Assembly (NCBI GenBank): GCA_021018815.1
Contig: JAITYX010000003.1
Coordinates: 12,047,501 to 12,111,500 of the forward strand
From: Talinum fruticosum
Taxonomy: Eukaryota; Streptophyta; Magnoliopsida; Caryophyllales; Talinaceae
Length of the DNA: 64,000 bases
Direction of reading: 5' to 3'
Below, in pieces: positions 34,568 through 45,830 of this stretch. Made by a program: the position numbers and the translations under genes. Every line of letters begins with the position of its first letter. Positions within the stretch are counted from its first letter, which is position 1. The notes below the pieces were generated by a model. It ran no database searches. It was not told the origin of the DNA and worked only from the letters and a program-made list of their open reading frames with translations.

Positions 34568-37210
34568 ATGCCGAAAAGAGGTTCCCACCCCGATTTTCTT
34601 GGTTCCGCCACCAAGAAACCTCGTACCAAAAGCCGAGCAGGCGCCTCCAATCCTTCAAAACCTCTTGTCACCCAACATCTAAATGACAAATTCTTCCCGA
34701 CCACAAAGTTTTCATGGTTGGCTAACATAAAATCAATAGGGGTCTACAATTTCCTCTGTTTCGGTGATTTCATATATCCGAACTCAATTCGAGGTTCTAT
34801 TCTAACCTTTCTAGCTCTAAGGGTATCCTAACCTCCGGAGTTCAAAATGTTACTTGTTCGCATCAACACCTCTCTTCTCCATTGACTCTTCAAAGTCACT
34901 TCTCTTCTCCTCAACAGCAACCCCATACCTTTCAACGAGGTTGCTGATGAATTCTTTTAAAAATATGCCGAAGAATTTCCTGGGTCACGCAAAAACTTCT
35001 CCGTGACAACTCAAATCGAAGCTCGTCTTACGTGCTTTCTGCTAATGAGGACTTTCTTCTCTCGGCATTCTAGCAAGGAGAACTCTAACTCCAAGCATCT
35101 TAAAGCTCTTTATGACATTCTTGAGGGCTACGAAGTATACCTCTTTCTTGTTATTGTCGAGCAAATGGCAGTCGTGCTGCTCGGACTCGAACAAAGAAGT
35201 CCACCCCACTACCTTTCGGGGCTCTTCTCACCCTTATCTTCAAGCAATTCAAAGTTCCTCTTCCCTCGGATCCTAACGCGGTCTCCGAGGCTGCCATTGT
35301 CATTGGGAAAAAGAACTTCTTGGGTATGGTTACCAAGAGACCCAACCGGGTGTCCGGGTCCATAGCTCGAATTGAGGCCTCCTTCTCCGCCTCGGACTCA
35401 AACTCTACCTACTATCTCTGCCTCCTCCACCTAGTGGTCCCTCTACCTCGGGTGTGTCTCGGATTCTCTCTTACGCTTTGTCGATTGCCATCATGGACAA
35501 GCTTTCCTTGGTGTCCATTGAATTTAAAGACACCCTCCGCTCATTCAAGACTGTCCTTCGATGGAAAGTGGACAGCCTTCTGTTTTGAGCTGAATATTAT
35601 TCATGATGAAAAGCTTTGTTTGCTTAATGGTCAACCGAAAATGTTTGCTTATTTTATGACCAAGGGGAAAAGCTCAAAGAACAAGCGCATGGTGCTAATG
35701 GATCCCGGAGGATGATGAGTCCGGATTATTAAGTTCTTATGATTTTGTTCATAAATAAGTAATTACCAATTTAGTTGAGAAGGTTAGTGAAAGTAGCCAC
35801 CTAAAATCTCCATGGTCAAGCAAGAAGGTTTGTTCTAGTCAAGACCGGAAATGTTGCTATGTTATGCTCAAGGTACATAAATAAGTTGGTGCTTACTATG
35901 GTCGGTCCATATTTGCTAATGGGAGACCTTGGCCAAATGATGGACAACAAAGGAAGATGATGATAAAAGCATTTTAGAAGCATCAAGAATCAAGGAGCTT
36001 GGAGAAGGGGAAAACAAGCCTTAGCCACATGTTCCCAATTTTGGAATACTTGGCTAGAATTCACCCTAGCTTGGCTTGGAGAAAGGGAAAGGAATATTGT
36101 TAGTTAGTATTTTATTTTTGCATTTTTTCAGCTTGAATTCTGCTTACATTCGGTTATGTAAATGCCATAGCAAGGCATTATAAATTCAGCTCTTGTGCTT
36201 CCTTGTAAATCACTTTTTGATGAATATATGAATTTGAGCTTTGCTCTTGAGATGGATTTCTCAGCCTTTTGAATCCTCAAAGCTGTATCCGTGCTTGGCC
36301 TCACGGTGGTGTCCTTTGAGTCACTTAAGTCCCGGTGGTGTTTCTGTATCCGGATCGCTTAGGTGCGCCCCTTGATTCACTCGGTGGTGTTTACGTATCC
36401 GAGCTTGAGTCAAGGTACTATCCAGCGACTTTGCCATTCCATATCTCACAATCTACCCAGCCATTTCACTCCAAATTTTAACCACAATCCTTCCAGCAAG
36501 TCTACTTCCATCCCTCCAATTTTCAGCTCCATCCAAGAACCCCTACGTCCTCCACATCAAAATCAAACAAAGGGTATCAACTCTGTACGTCCAGCCAGCA
36601 GCACCAACTTCTGGCTATTTGTTCAGGTAGTTCCCCTTATCCAAAATTCACGAAACTTGGCCACAACCTTCCTCCATCAGTTACCTCACTCCCCTCCAAG
36701 TTTCGTCCAAATCCAAGAACATTTACCCCTCTTTTCACCCTTTTCCCCAGAACCGCACCTGCAGGTCCTAATCTGCCCGGTTGTGTGTTTTGCGGTTTTT
36801 CCACCTTTTTCTTTGCTTCCGCCACTACACATCACCTTCAATCTATGACCATCAATCAAAAAACTGCTCAATCCCAAATCCGAGAGCAGCAGGATGTGCT
36901 TCTTGAGGTGAAAGCTCTTGTCAAGGAGCAAAAGGAGATGATTGAGCTCCTTCAAGAAAGACACTCCAAGGCGGCTCGGGATCCGGTTGACTCGGATACA
37001 TCCGAAGAATCCCCGAGTCCGGCCAAGTCCCCCTCTGCAAGGGAAGATGAAGCGAAGAAGAAGAAAAAGAAGGAGAAGCGGAGCTCGCGGCTGAGGCAGC
37101 TCCATCCGAGGAAAAAGAAGAAGGGGAGAAGGAAGCGGACAACGGAGCCGAAGCAGCCAAGGGCTAAGGTGCTCCAAAACCCCTACCAGAGTGATCGGCT
37201 TGGACGGTGA
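34568..37210 (+). pseudogene. Copia extra ORF (env-position ORF), split by a solo LTR
   Basis: ATG at 34568: MPKRGSHPDFLGSATKKPRT, with a basic nuclear-localisation-like patch. Then FFPTTKFSWLANIKSIGVYNF (near 34690), a helical stretch around QIEARLTCFLLMRTF and LKALYDILEGYEVYL (35012-35150), and ALLTLIFKQFKVPLPSDP and GKKNFLGMV (about 35218-35335). After the solo LTR insertion (35560-36834) it resumes with a coiled coil (QSQIREQQDVLLEVKALVK, REQQ to LLQERH, 36868-36963) and an acidic-then-lysine-rich tail; the last open frame ends at 37210, and a neighbouring frame stays open to 37401. Extra ORFs between pol and the 3' LTR are characteristic of Sireviruses and are often called envelope-like. 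The N-terminal half here recalls the family annotated as putative plant transposon protein. No signal peptide or membrane segment is evident. Frameshifted and stopped. Confidence 0.62.
35560..36834 (+). mobile_element. Solo LTR-like copy 3 of the 1.27-kb family (plus)
   Basis: Starts GATGGAAAGTGGACAGCC (the initial T is lost), ends CCACTACACATCA; TSD CCTTC at 35555-35559 and 36835-36839. Removing it rejoins the extra-ORF sequence around gactgtccttcaatctatgacc. Length 1275 bp. Confidence 0.93.
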
Positions 37211-37981
37211 GTCCGAGTGGATCGGACGATCCCGCTTACCATGGTCGAGTCGGCAGCGAGCCAACACCTCCCTTAGTCGAGTTCCGGGAGGATGAGCCTC
37301 TAGACGACTTAGTTACGGGTCGACAACTCGGACTTGAGCCCATCCCGAAGATACTAGGGATGCCCACGCCTCATTCGTCTACATCTTCCGGATCTTATTA
37401 GCGAAGGCGCACTACACGTCCACCGACCTTGACTCAGATCGCTCCTTCCCCTCCATGTTAGAAATTTTTTTCGTTGTTTCAAAGTTTTGTTTTTTTGTCC
37501 AGACATAAAAATCTGTATCTCCTTGATACTTTTTCCTCTTTTTGTTTTACTGAAAGGCAAAGGGAAGAATAGATAGAACAATTTGTTTCTTATTTAGGGG
37601 AGTTTCTCTCACACTCTTTTGTGTAAATATTTAGTTTAAATTGTAATGAAATTTTAGTTTCATGTTTATTGCCTTCTAAGTTGCAATTATTTCGAGTTCA
37701 TTATTTCTAAGCTTCAATTTCTTGCTCAGTAATTTTTCTTTGCTCCGATTCGATAATTCGATCTATCATTGCTCTATTCCTCGGTCATTTTTTTTGCTCC
37801 GATACTTCGTTCTTTTTTAAATGCAATCTAAGCTTATTTGCTCTTATAGAATATAAGTTTCAATCACTATATCAACTTTATACAATTCTATCATGTTTTT
37901 CGACATATTCTTGAGAAAGGATGAACAACCATATCTATATCGCTAATAAAGTTTCTACCTAAGTATGGAATGCCTTTCATC
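37211..37981 (+). other. Copia 3' noncoding region
   Basis: AT-rich sequence between the extra ORF and the 3' LTR. A frame open from 37207 to 37401 may be a shifted continuation of the extra ORF's acidic tail. Nothing else is recognised. Confidence 0.6.
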
Positions 37982-37994
37982 AAAAAGGGGAGAT
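37982..37994 (+). other. Copia polypurine tract
   Basis: aaaaaggggagat directly in front of TGAAG of the 3' LTR, the expected plus-strand priming site. Confidence 0.85.
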
Positions 37995-39508
37995 TGAAGA
38001 CTCGGACTTTGCGAGATATATCATTCTAAGTACCATCAAGAAATCAGGTATAGACTTCATCTCTTGGAAGTTTTGATTACAAGTCATTCTAAGTGGTTTA
38101 GAAACTTTTTTGAATGATTTAGAATCTTTTCGAGTGTTATAGAAACCATTGCATATGTTCTCACCTGATTCCGACTGACTCAAAAATCATACTCTTGCTT
38201 ATTAGTTCACACACGGTTCGAGTCACTCGGATAACATAGACTTATTGCATGTTCAAACATTTGCTCTAAACTCAGTTTTGACTTCATGTTCTAAGCCTCG
38301 ATTGAATTACGGTGTTAATTCCTCTCCTTAAGTTAGCTTGCTTTGTTTGAACCATGTCTGTCTAAGTTCAAGTCTCGTTACTCCGATAATATTTAACTGA
38401 CATGTTTTACTTCTAGACTAACTCGGATGGAATTTGAGCATAATGGATATTAGAATAAGAAAATTTCATTTCTTCACGACTAAGATAATTATGCACTTAA
38501 TTATCTTAATTAATTTATTATGTGTCTAACCTTGGACCAAAGTATTTTATACTTTGAGAACCAAATTGATTTACTATTGTACGTTATTCGAGATGAGGTT
38601 ATCTTACTTTTGAGTTACAAAAGTAACCGGCTTCAAGATGTCAAATCATCGCGAGACAAGGCTTTTCCTACTTTTGACCTAGGCCCGGACATTGTGTCGG
38701 GGTTGCTCGTTTCAAAGCTGGAAATCTTCAACGTAAGCTCAATGGTGGTTTCCACCCTACCTTTTAGACACTACCAGTGGTTTAGGACATCAAAAGGAGT
38801 CAAGAGCCATTGCCCAACGTTCACACCTCAACGGATATTTTCCGAGTCACTCAAAAACCCATTGCAACGGTCACAAACGACTTCTAATCAAAACATAGTC
38901 ACAACGGCTAATCTGCCTGGTCATCTATAAATAGAAGCCAACTCTCAAGACATAAACATTGCTGGAACCATTTGTCAAATACACATACTTAAGCAAAAGT
39001 CGTTGTATTCACATTCAATCTTCTACTTACAACTCTAACTTTGTACTTAATATCTTTCCGAGTTGTAAGGTCTTATAATCGATTACAAACACTTAGTCTT
39101 ACTTTCCGAGTAAGGTCCCTTGACTGAGCTGTAAGGGTTAACTTAGCTTAGTTGTCCAACTATAAAGGTTACCTCGGTTAGGAAGTACTAGATCGATAAG
39201 GGAGCCTCGAGTCTAGGAAAATCGTGTAAAGAATTGTCTAAGGGAGCAATTCTGGTTAAGTCTTTCTACTTGTATTTTGTGGATTCAAAATAGTGCATTT
39301 GACTTGGTGCTTGGATTAGCACTAACAGTGATTTCTGCTCAAGGAGGGTTTCCACATAATTTACGAGTTAACACTTTTTGAGTCCAATCTAGACTCAAAC
39401 TGTGTTAAAGTCGGTTCAGTTTTAATCTTCCATTCTTTGTTCTAATTTCCTCATCACTCTATTCACCCCTTTCTAGGGTGACATAACTCCTCCAAGAGCA
39501 AACCTTCA
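37995..39508 (+). repeat. Copia 3' LTR, shared with a second internal region
   Basis: TGAAGACTCGGAC to AACCTTCA, 1514 bp, TATAAATA at 38926-38933. On its right a primer-site-like sequence and a second gag follow, so this LTR is the 3' LTR of one copia element and the 5' LTR of another. Confidence 0.9.
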
Positions 39509-39510
39509 AC

Positions 39511-39522
39511 TGCTATCGAGCC
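39511..39522 (+). other. Second copia primer-binding site, mutated
   Basis: TGCTATCGAGCC, one change from the site at 28221-28232 and the same distance (two bases) from the LTR end. Confidence 0.75.
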
Positions 39523-39567
39523 TAGCCTTTTAAAAAGGATTTAACTATCCAAAGGTTTAAACATCAA

Positions 39568-40717
39568 ATGGCTCAAAACAATGGAGAGTTCGATGAAGGA
39601 AGATCTTTCAGCGAGACCACGAAAGTTCAAAGGATCTAACTCGTGCACTTGGAAAAAGCTCATGGAATGTTTCCTGCTTGGATCACGATGAAGATGTTTG
39701 GAACATCATACAAGTAGGGAACTACATTCCAATGAATATGGAAGAAACAAGACTCATGCCCAAAACAAAGTCCGAATACACCATCGAGGAAGCAGAGAAG
39801 TTCGGAAAGAACTTCAAGGCGATGAACATTCGATGTTCGCTATCGGCTCGGAAGAATGCAACCGAGTGTTAGCCTGTCACACAGCCTAAAGAAGTGTGGG
39901 ACACACTTGTCAACACTTATGACGGCACAAACCAAGTCGGACAAGCGAAGATAACCCAATATCTTCACAAGTACGAGCTGTTCAAGATGGAGCCGGAAGA
40001 AAACATCACTCGGATGTTCATCCGATTCACCGAGATTACTAACGAACTCAAATCTCTGGGTAGAAAGATTTCCTACGAGAAAATGTGCGGAAAGATACTC
40101 ATAAGTCTACCCAAGAGAAGATGGGGTCCCAATGTGACAGACCATCGAAGAGGCTCATAACCTTTCCTTATCGAAGCCGGATGAACTCATTGGGAAGCTA
40201 CTCACCCATGAGATCCACCTGGAATAAGAGGATGCAGAGGTCAGCACTAAAAAGAACATTGCACTAAAGGCCCGAGAAGATAGAGAAGCAAATCTGAGTT
40301 CCTCCGACTTAGAAGAGGATCCCATGGCATTTATCGCCGGAGGCTTCAAAAGAATGATAAAGCACAAAAGATGGGATAAGAATCCAAGAGAAGAGTTCTA
40401 TAAGGACGGCAAGAAGGATAGAAAAGGTAAACACTCTTCCCTTTCAAAGTTATCTTTAACTAAGAACTCCAACTGTTTTGAATGTGGTAGCAAGGAACAC
40501 ATAGTCAAAGACTGTCCCGAGGAGAAAGAGGGGCAGAAAGAAGAAAAAGGCTATGATGGCCACATGGAGTGATGAAGACTCATCGGAAGATGATGATGAC
40601 TCGGATGATTCAAAGTGTCCGATGGCACCCTCAAACTCGAAGCCGAATCGAGTCACACTCAAATCACTCGAGACAGTGAGGAAACAAATCCTCGGGAGGT
40701 AATTGAATACTTCCTAC
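39568..40717 (+). pseudogene. Second copia gag, 3'-truncated
   Basis: ATG at 39568. Colinear with 28278-30700 without the solo LTR: EVWDTLVNTYDGTNQVGQ-type capsid sequence (about 39890), YELFKMEPEENITRMFIRFTE (39975-40035), zinc knuckle CFECGSKEHIVKDC (about 40477-40518) and the SDEDSSEDDDDSDD acidic tail (40568-40620). It ends at about 40717, where gypsy gag sequence begins; pol and the 3' LTR of this second element are missing. Confidence 0.85.
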
Positions 40718-41069
40718 TCCAAAGACCTTGACCATCTCTTGAAAAAGGGAAAGATAGAATTGTCACCTATTAGAGCAGAATTTGAAACCACGAAACAATC
40801 CAAAAATTGGGATGCAGGAAAATTTTGCAAATACCATCATGCACGAGGACACAATACCAAACGAGTGTTGGACATTTAAGAATAAACTAGAAAGCATGTT
40901 TCGAAATAGCCAACTACTGTTGCCTAAGGCTGCCTAGAAACCAAGTAACAATAAAAATCCTTTCAGCGGCACCTTAGCCATTTTCACCGAACCGACTCCG
41001 AGTTACTTGGGACCCTTCCATTTTTATCCGAAATTTCGACAAGTCTAAACCACTTCTTAACATACCTCC
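40718..41069 (+). pseudogene. Gypsy gag C-terminal part of the interrupted element
   Basis: Resumes at a block matching 17215 and 57185 (LLKKGKIELSPIRAEFETTKQ-like), then the zinc-knuckle-like CKYHHARGHNT near 40828-40860, and the linker KPSNNKNPFSGTLAIFT (about 40940). It is interrupted at 41069 by a copia solo LTR; the last five bases CCTCC are the target duplication. It is probably the same element as 23060-26701. Confidence 0.8.
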
Positions 41070-44000
41070 CGAAGACTCGGATTCTAACTTTATGTCATTC
41101 TAAGTATTACACAAAGAACTCAGGTGTAAATCTTATTTCTCCTAAGTTTTGATTTCAAGTCATTCTAAGCATTATAGATACTCTTGTATAAGTTTTCATT
41201 CGTTTCTTACTCGACTCGAAAGGACATTATTGTATATCTTCTACACGGATGTTTCGACTCACTCGGACATCACTCGGAACTATTACATGTGCAAATAATT
41301 TCTCTAACACTTTTATTCGTAGTTATGACTTCATATTTCAACGCAAAGAGAATTAAAGTTGAAGACTCAGCTTCTACACTTATATCATTCTCGAGTACTA
41401 TCATGGAATTAAGTACAAACTTCATCTCTTCTAAGTTTTGATTTCAAGTCATTTTGAGTAATATAGAAACTTTTCTAAGTGTTATAATATCTTTTACGAG
41501 TGTTACGTAAACTATTGCATATGTTTTCATTCGATTCGACTAACTCGGAAAGCACAATCTTGTTCATCAATTCACTTTGATAGTTCCGAGTCACTTAGCC
41601 ATCACTCAAATATCACTCAGACTTATCGTATGTTCAAACAATCTCAACAACACTTTCAAACCAAGTTCGACTTCATATTCTAAGTTCAAGTGAATTATAG
41701 TGTTAATTCAACTTTCTAAGTCAGCATGTGTTGATTGAATTATATATGTCTAGATCAAGTACTCTTACTCCGATATTCTTTGTCTAACTTGATCTTTCTC
41801 TTGAATGACTCGGATGGAATTTGAGTATAATGAATATTAGACTCGAAATTTCCACTTTTCAAGGACTCGGATAATTATGCACTTAATTAGCTTAATTAAA
41901 TTATTATCTGTGTCTATTCTTGGACCAAAGTATTTTATACTTTGAGAACCAAAATTGGTTTACTTTTGTAGGTTATTTAAACGAGATTATCCTACTTTTG
42001 AATTGCAAAAGTAGCCAGCTTTAAGAAGTCAAATCACCAGCGAGACAAGGCTTTTTCTACTTCTAACCAAGGCCGAGACATCTGTGTTAGGGTTGTCTAT
42101 TTCCAAAACTAGAAATATTCAATGCTAAGCTCAAAGGTGGTTTCCACACTACTTTTCGAGACACCACTAGTGGATTGGGACATCCTAAGGAGTCAAGAGC
42201 CGTTGCACAAAATTCACATTTCAATGGATCTTTTCTAAGTGGCTCGGAAGAACCCTTACAACGGTCACGAGAGGACTTCTAATCAAAAGATAGTCACAAT
42301 GGCTAATCTCTTTGGTCATCTACAAATAGAAGCCACTTCACAAGACTTAGAGATTGCTTGAACCTATTGCTCAAATCATATCTATCTGTATAATACTCAC
42401 TCAATCATCATCTTACAACTCCAAGTCCGTGCTTGACACTTTTCCGAGTTGTAAAGTCTTGTAATCAGTCACAAACTTTCTTTCTTACTTTCTGAGTAAG
42501 GTCCCTTGACTGAGCTGTAAGGCTTAACTCAGCTTAGTTGTCCCTAGCTGTAAAGCTTATCTCGGTTAGGATGTACTAGATCAAATAAGGGAACTTCGAG
42601 TCTAGGAAAACTTTGTAAAGAATTATTTAAGGGAGCAATTCTTGTTGAGTCAATCTACTATTTTTGTGGATTCAAAATAGTGGATTTGACTTGGTGATTA
42701 GATTAGCACTAGTCGTGGTTTTCTGCCCAAGGAGGGTTTCCACGTAATTCGAGTTCACTCTTTTCCGAGCCCAATCAAGACTCGGACGGCCTTAATGTTT
42801 AATTTAAACTTTAACCCTCCATTTATTGTTTAAATTTCCTCATTACCCTATTCACCCCCTCTCTAGGGTCACTAAGACTCTCCAAGAGCAAACCTTCAAC
42901 GAGTCTTAATTCCTTCTCTAAGTATGTTTAATTTTATTGAGAATTAGTTGACCAGATCAAGTTGTTATACTCGATGTTCTATTCGTTTAACTTGATCATC
43001 CTTGGGATTGACTACGATGGAATTAAGTATATTGAATATTAAACTAAGAAAATTCCACTCTTCTAGGCCTAAGATAATTAGGCACTTAATTATCCTAATT
43101 TAATTATTATCTCGTGCCTAATCTTGGACCACAGTATTTTATACTTTGAGAACCAAAGTGGTTTACTTTTGTAGGTTATTCAAACGAGGCTAATTCATTT
43201 TTTAAATACAAAAGTCGCCAGACTTCTAGCTATTAATCACTAGCGGACAAGCTTTATCTACTTCGAACAGGGCTCGGGCACCGTGTCGGGGCTATCTATT
43301 TCCAAAGCTGGAAAACTCCAATGCTAGACTCAACGGTGGTTTCCACCTGGCTTTTCGGACAACGCCAGCTGATTGGACTATCCTTTGGAGCCAAGAGTCG
43401 TTGCACAACGCTCACATCCCAACGGATCTTTTCCGAGTGACTCGGAAGAGCCGTTGCAACGGCCATTCAAGACTTTCGTTCGGAACCAAGACATAATGGT
43501 CACTCTGCTTGGTTGGATATAAATAGAAGCCACCGCACAAGACTAGAAGATGATCGAACATCATTGCAAAACACATTACTTGCGCAAAAGTTGTTGTTTT
43601 CAAATTCAATCTTCTATTTACAACTTCGAGTCCGTATTTAATATTTTCCGAGTTGTATAGTCTTGTAATCAGTCACATTCTTCTCTTACTTTCGAGTAAG
43701 GTCCCTTGACCGAGCTGTAAGGGTTAACTCAGCTCGGTTGCCCTCGATAGTAAAGGTTACCTCGGTCGAGAAGTACTAGATCATATAAGAGAACTTCGAG
43801 TCTAGGAAAACCTTGTAAGGAAGCTGTTAAAGGGAGCAATTTTGGTAGAGTTAGTCCTTTGTATTTTCGGGATGCAAAATAGTGGACTTGACTTGGTGCT
43901 TGGATTAGCACTGACTGTGGTTGTCCGGCCCAAGAGGGTTTCCACGTATTTATGAGTGTTTCCATTTCTAAGTCGAATATAGACTCGGACTCACTGTTTA

Positions 44001-44098
44001 TCGGTTTCAAGCAAAAAGTGTCTATGTTTTTTAAATTTCCTTATAAGCCTATTCATCCCCCTCTAGGGTGACTTAGACTCTCCAGGAGCAAACCTTCA
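41070..44098 (+). mobile_element. Copia solo LTR (outer), itself interrupted
   Basis: CGAAGACTCGG (T to C at the first base) to AACCTTCA; TSD CCTCC at 41065-41069 and 44099-44103. The uninterrupted host reads acctccgttagatct at about 57529. No internal region. Another LTR of the same family sits inside at 41360-42898. TATAAATA at 43518-43525. Confidence 0.9.
41360..42898 (+). mobile_element. Copia solo LTR (inner), nested in another copy
   Basis: TGAAGACTCAGC to AACCTTCA, 1539 bp. The outer LTR breaks off at gaattaaagt and resumes at acgagtcttaattcc, which in the 5' LTR (near 27015) are adjacent. A clear TSD is not preserved (AAAGT versus ACGAG). Confidence 0.82.
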
Positions 44099-45830
44099 CC
44101 TCCTTTAGATCCAGAGGTCTAGGGGTTGTCGTTGGGTGATGAAGAAGATATTTTTAAAACAAGAAGCAATGGTGATAACAAAAGTGATGACTTTTGGGGC
44201 ACACCACCCTTAGAAGAATAGGACTTTTAGGGAAATGCTAAAAGTCCTATAATTCAGTTCCTTACTAGATCAAGACGGCATAATGTACTCTTAGGTCCAC
44301 AATTGACTCAGGAAGCTCTAAAAGAACTTGAAGCTACAAAAGATGAAGACCCAATCCTTAAGCAACTCTAGAAATTAAAGGTCGATATCTAAATCGGAAA
44401 TTAATATCTACTTCCCATAAACATAGACCGGCTCTCCTGAAACTACACCGAGAGGAAGAGGTAGGATTGGTTAACATTGGGGATGGAACTATTACCTTTG
44501 AGCATAACAATCTCCTAGAAGAAGGTGTTGCACACAATAATGCCCTTTACTTAATCATAACTTGCATCAACAAGTTTGTTCCCTTAATCTTGGTAGATAA
44601 TGGAGTAGCGATAAACGTGTGTCCTTGGAGAACTGCTAGAAAGTTAGGAATTAGGGAGCAACAACTCTCTAAACAGACTATTCATCTTCCATCTTACGAC
44701 AATTCTAAAAGAACAGTCCTATCAACGGTGACCTTGCTGATTAATATAAAGACAATAGAAAGGAACATCAAATTCCAACTCCTAGATATCCCAACTACCT
44801 TTAATTTACTTCTAAGACGCCCTTTGTTGCATGATGATCGTGCGGTGCCCTCTACACTACATCGGAAAGTTAAGATGATTGTCAAAGGTTAAGTCATAAT
44901 TATCAACGGGGATAATCTTTGTGCTACTATTACTTTTAAAGAATTTGTAGTTGAAATCGAGCACGACGTCAATGATGAGGAACTATATGGTTTCAAGACT
45001 ATCGCTGCCATAAAAATGCTCCTAACTTCAATCCTTATGGAAACCCTAGTGTCCACTCGATGATTAGGAAGAAGGGGTATTTTCCAGGTCTTGCTTGCAG
45101 GTGAAGGGCATACCACCCTATTTTTCCACCCCTTGAACCAACTAATAACTACAACTTGGGGTTAGGCTATCAACCTACTGCTAAGGAAATAGCCCAAACA
45201 AAGTGGGAAATTCAAACTAAGAGGACTGCACCTCACATAGTTCACTCTATCATGGCTTTTCCCTATATTCCAAACAGGCATTTCGTAAAAGAAGGAGATA
45301 ACTTCCCTTATTATGTTTTTCTTCAGCATTGCTATATTAAGGAAAAAGGCATCCTAGTACCTAGTTTGGAGATTTTCAATGACTGCTATATTTTGGAGAA
45401 GAAGGCACCCTACCTCCTTGCAAAAGGACAGTCCACACTAGACTAGACCAATCTCACTAATAATAATCTTTTCGGTTTTCCGTTCGGACAAGAGAGTAAC
45501 CTAGAAGAGAACTCAATCTCGCTACTTGTCATGAGCTATGTCACACTCGTAGTTTGATCCGTCCAGATTCATCACCGACGTTGATGTTGAACGGTCCAAG
45601 CATGTAACTTGGATTGACGCCAAGGAGGGCCAAAAATTCGCTGTCGGCCTAGGATCTCATCCTCTTCCCGAGTCTAGTACTAGGGCTTGTATTTCTTCTT
45701 CGTTATTTCTAGTTCTTTTCCTAATTCTGTCACTTCTAGTTTTGTGTCTTCAATTCTTGAGTCCGATGTACTCATTACTTCATTCAATAAAGTGAACCTT
45801 TTCGCTTACTCCTTTCCTCCTCTCGCTTTT
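44099..45830 (+). pseudogene. Gypsy protease and protease-RT linker (plus)
   Basis: Starts with the second copy of CCTCC and the gag tail. The retropepsin reads GDGTITFEHNNLLEEGVAHNN (44482) and continues to LVDNGVAINVCPWRTARKLG (about 44590-44650), retaining the Asp, then LLRRPLLHDDRAVPSTLHRK (44810). It is open from 44467 to 44892, the best-preserved retropepsin in the window. The linker continues with KKGYFPGL (45072), LGLGYQPTAKEIAQ (45150), LYIKEKGILVPSLEI-like sequence (about 45330) and the FDPSRFITDVDVERSKH block (about 45557), then VNLFAYSFPPLAFNCF (45795). Confidence 0.85.

Noticed and set aside
36363..36848. Open frame of about 160 codons as a gene
   Set aside because: It lies inside solo LTR 3, starts without ATG and runs across the element border; recorded only as a pattern to test.
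41355..42903. TSD for the inner copia LTR
   Set aside because: AAAGT and ACGAG flank it and share too little; nesting rests on the continuity of the outer LTR instead.
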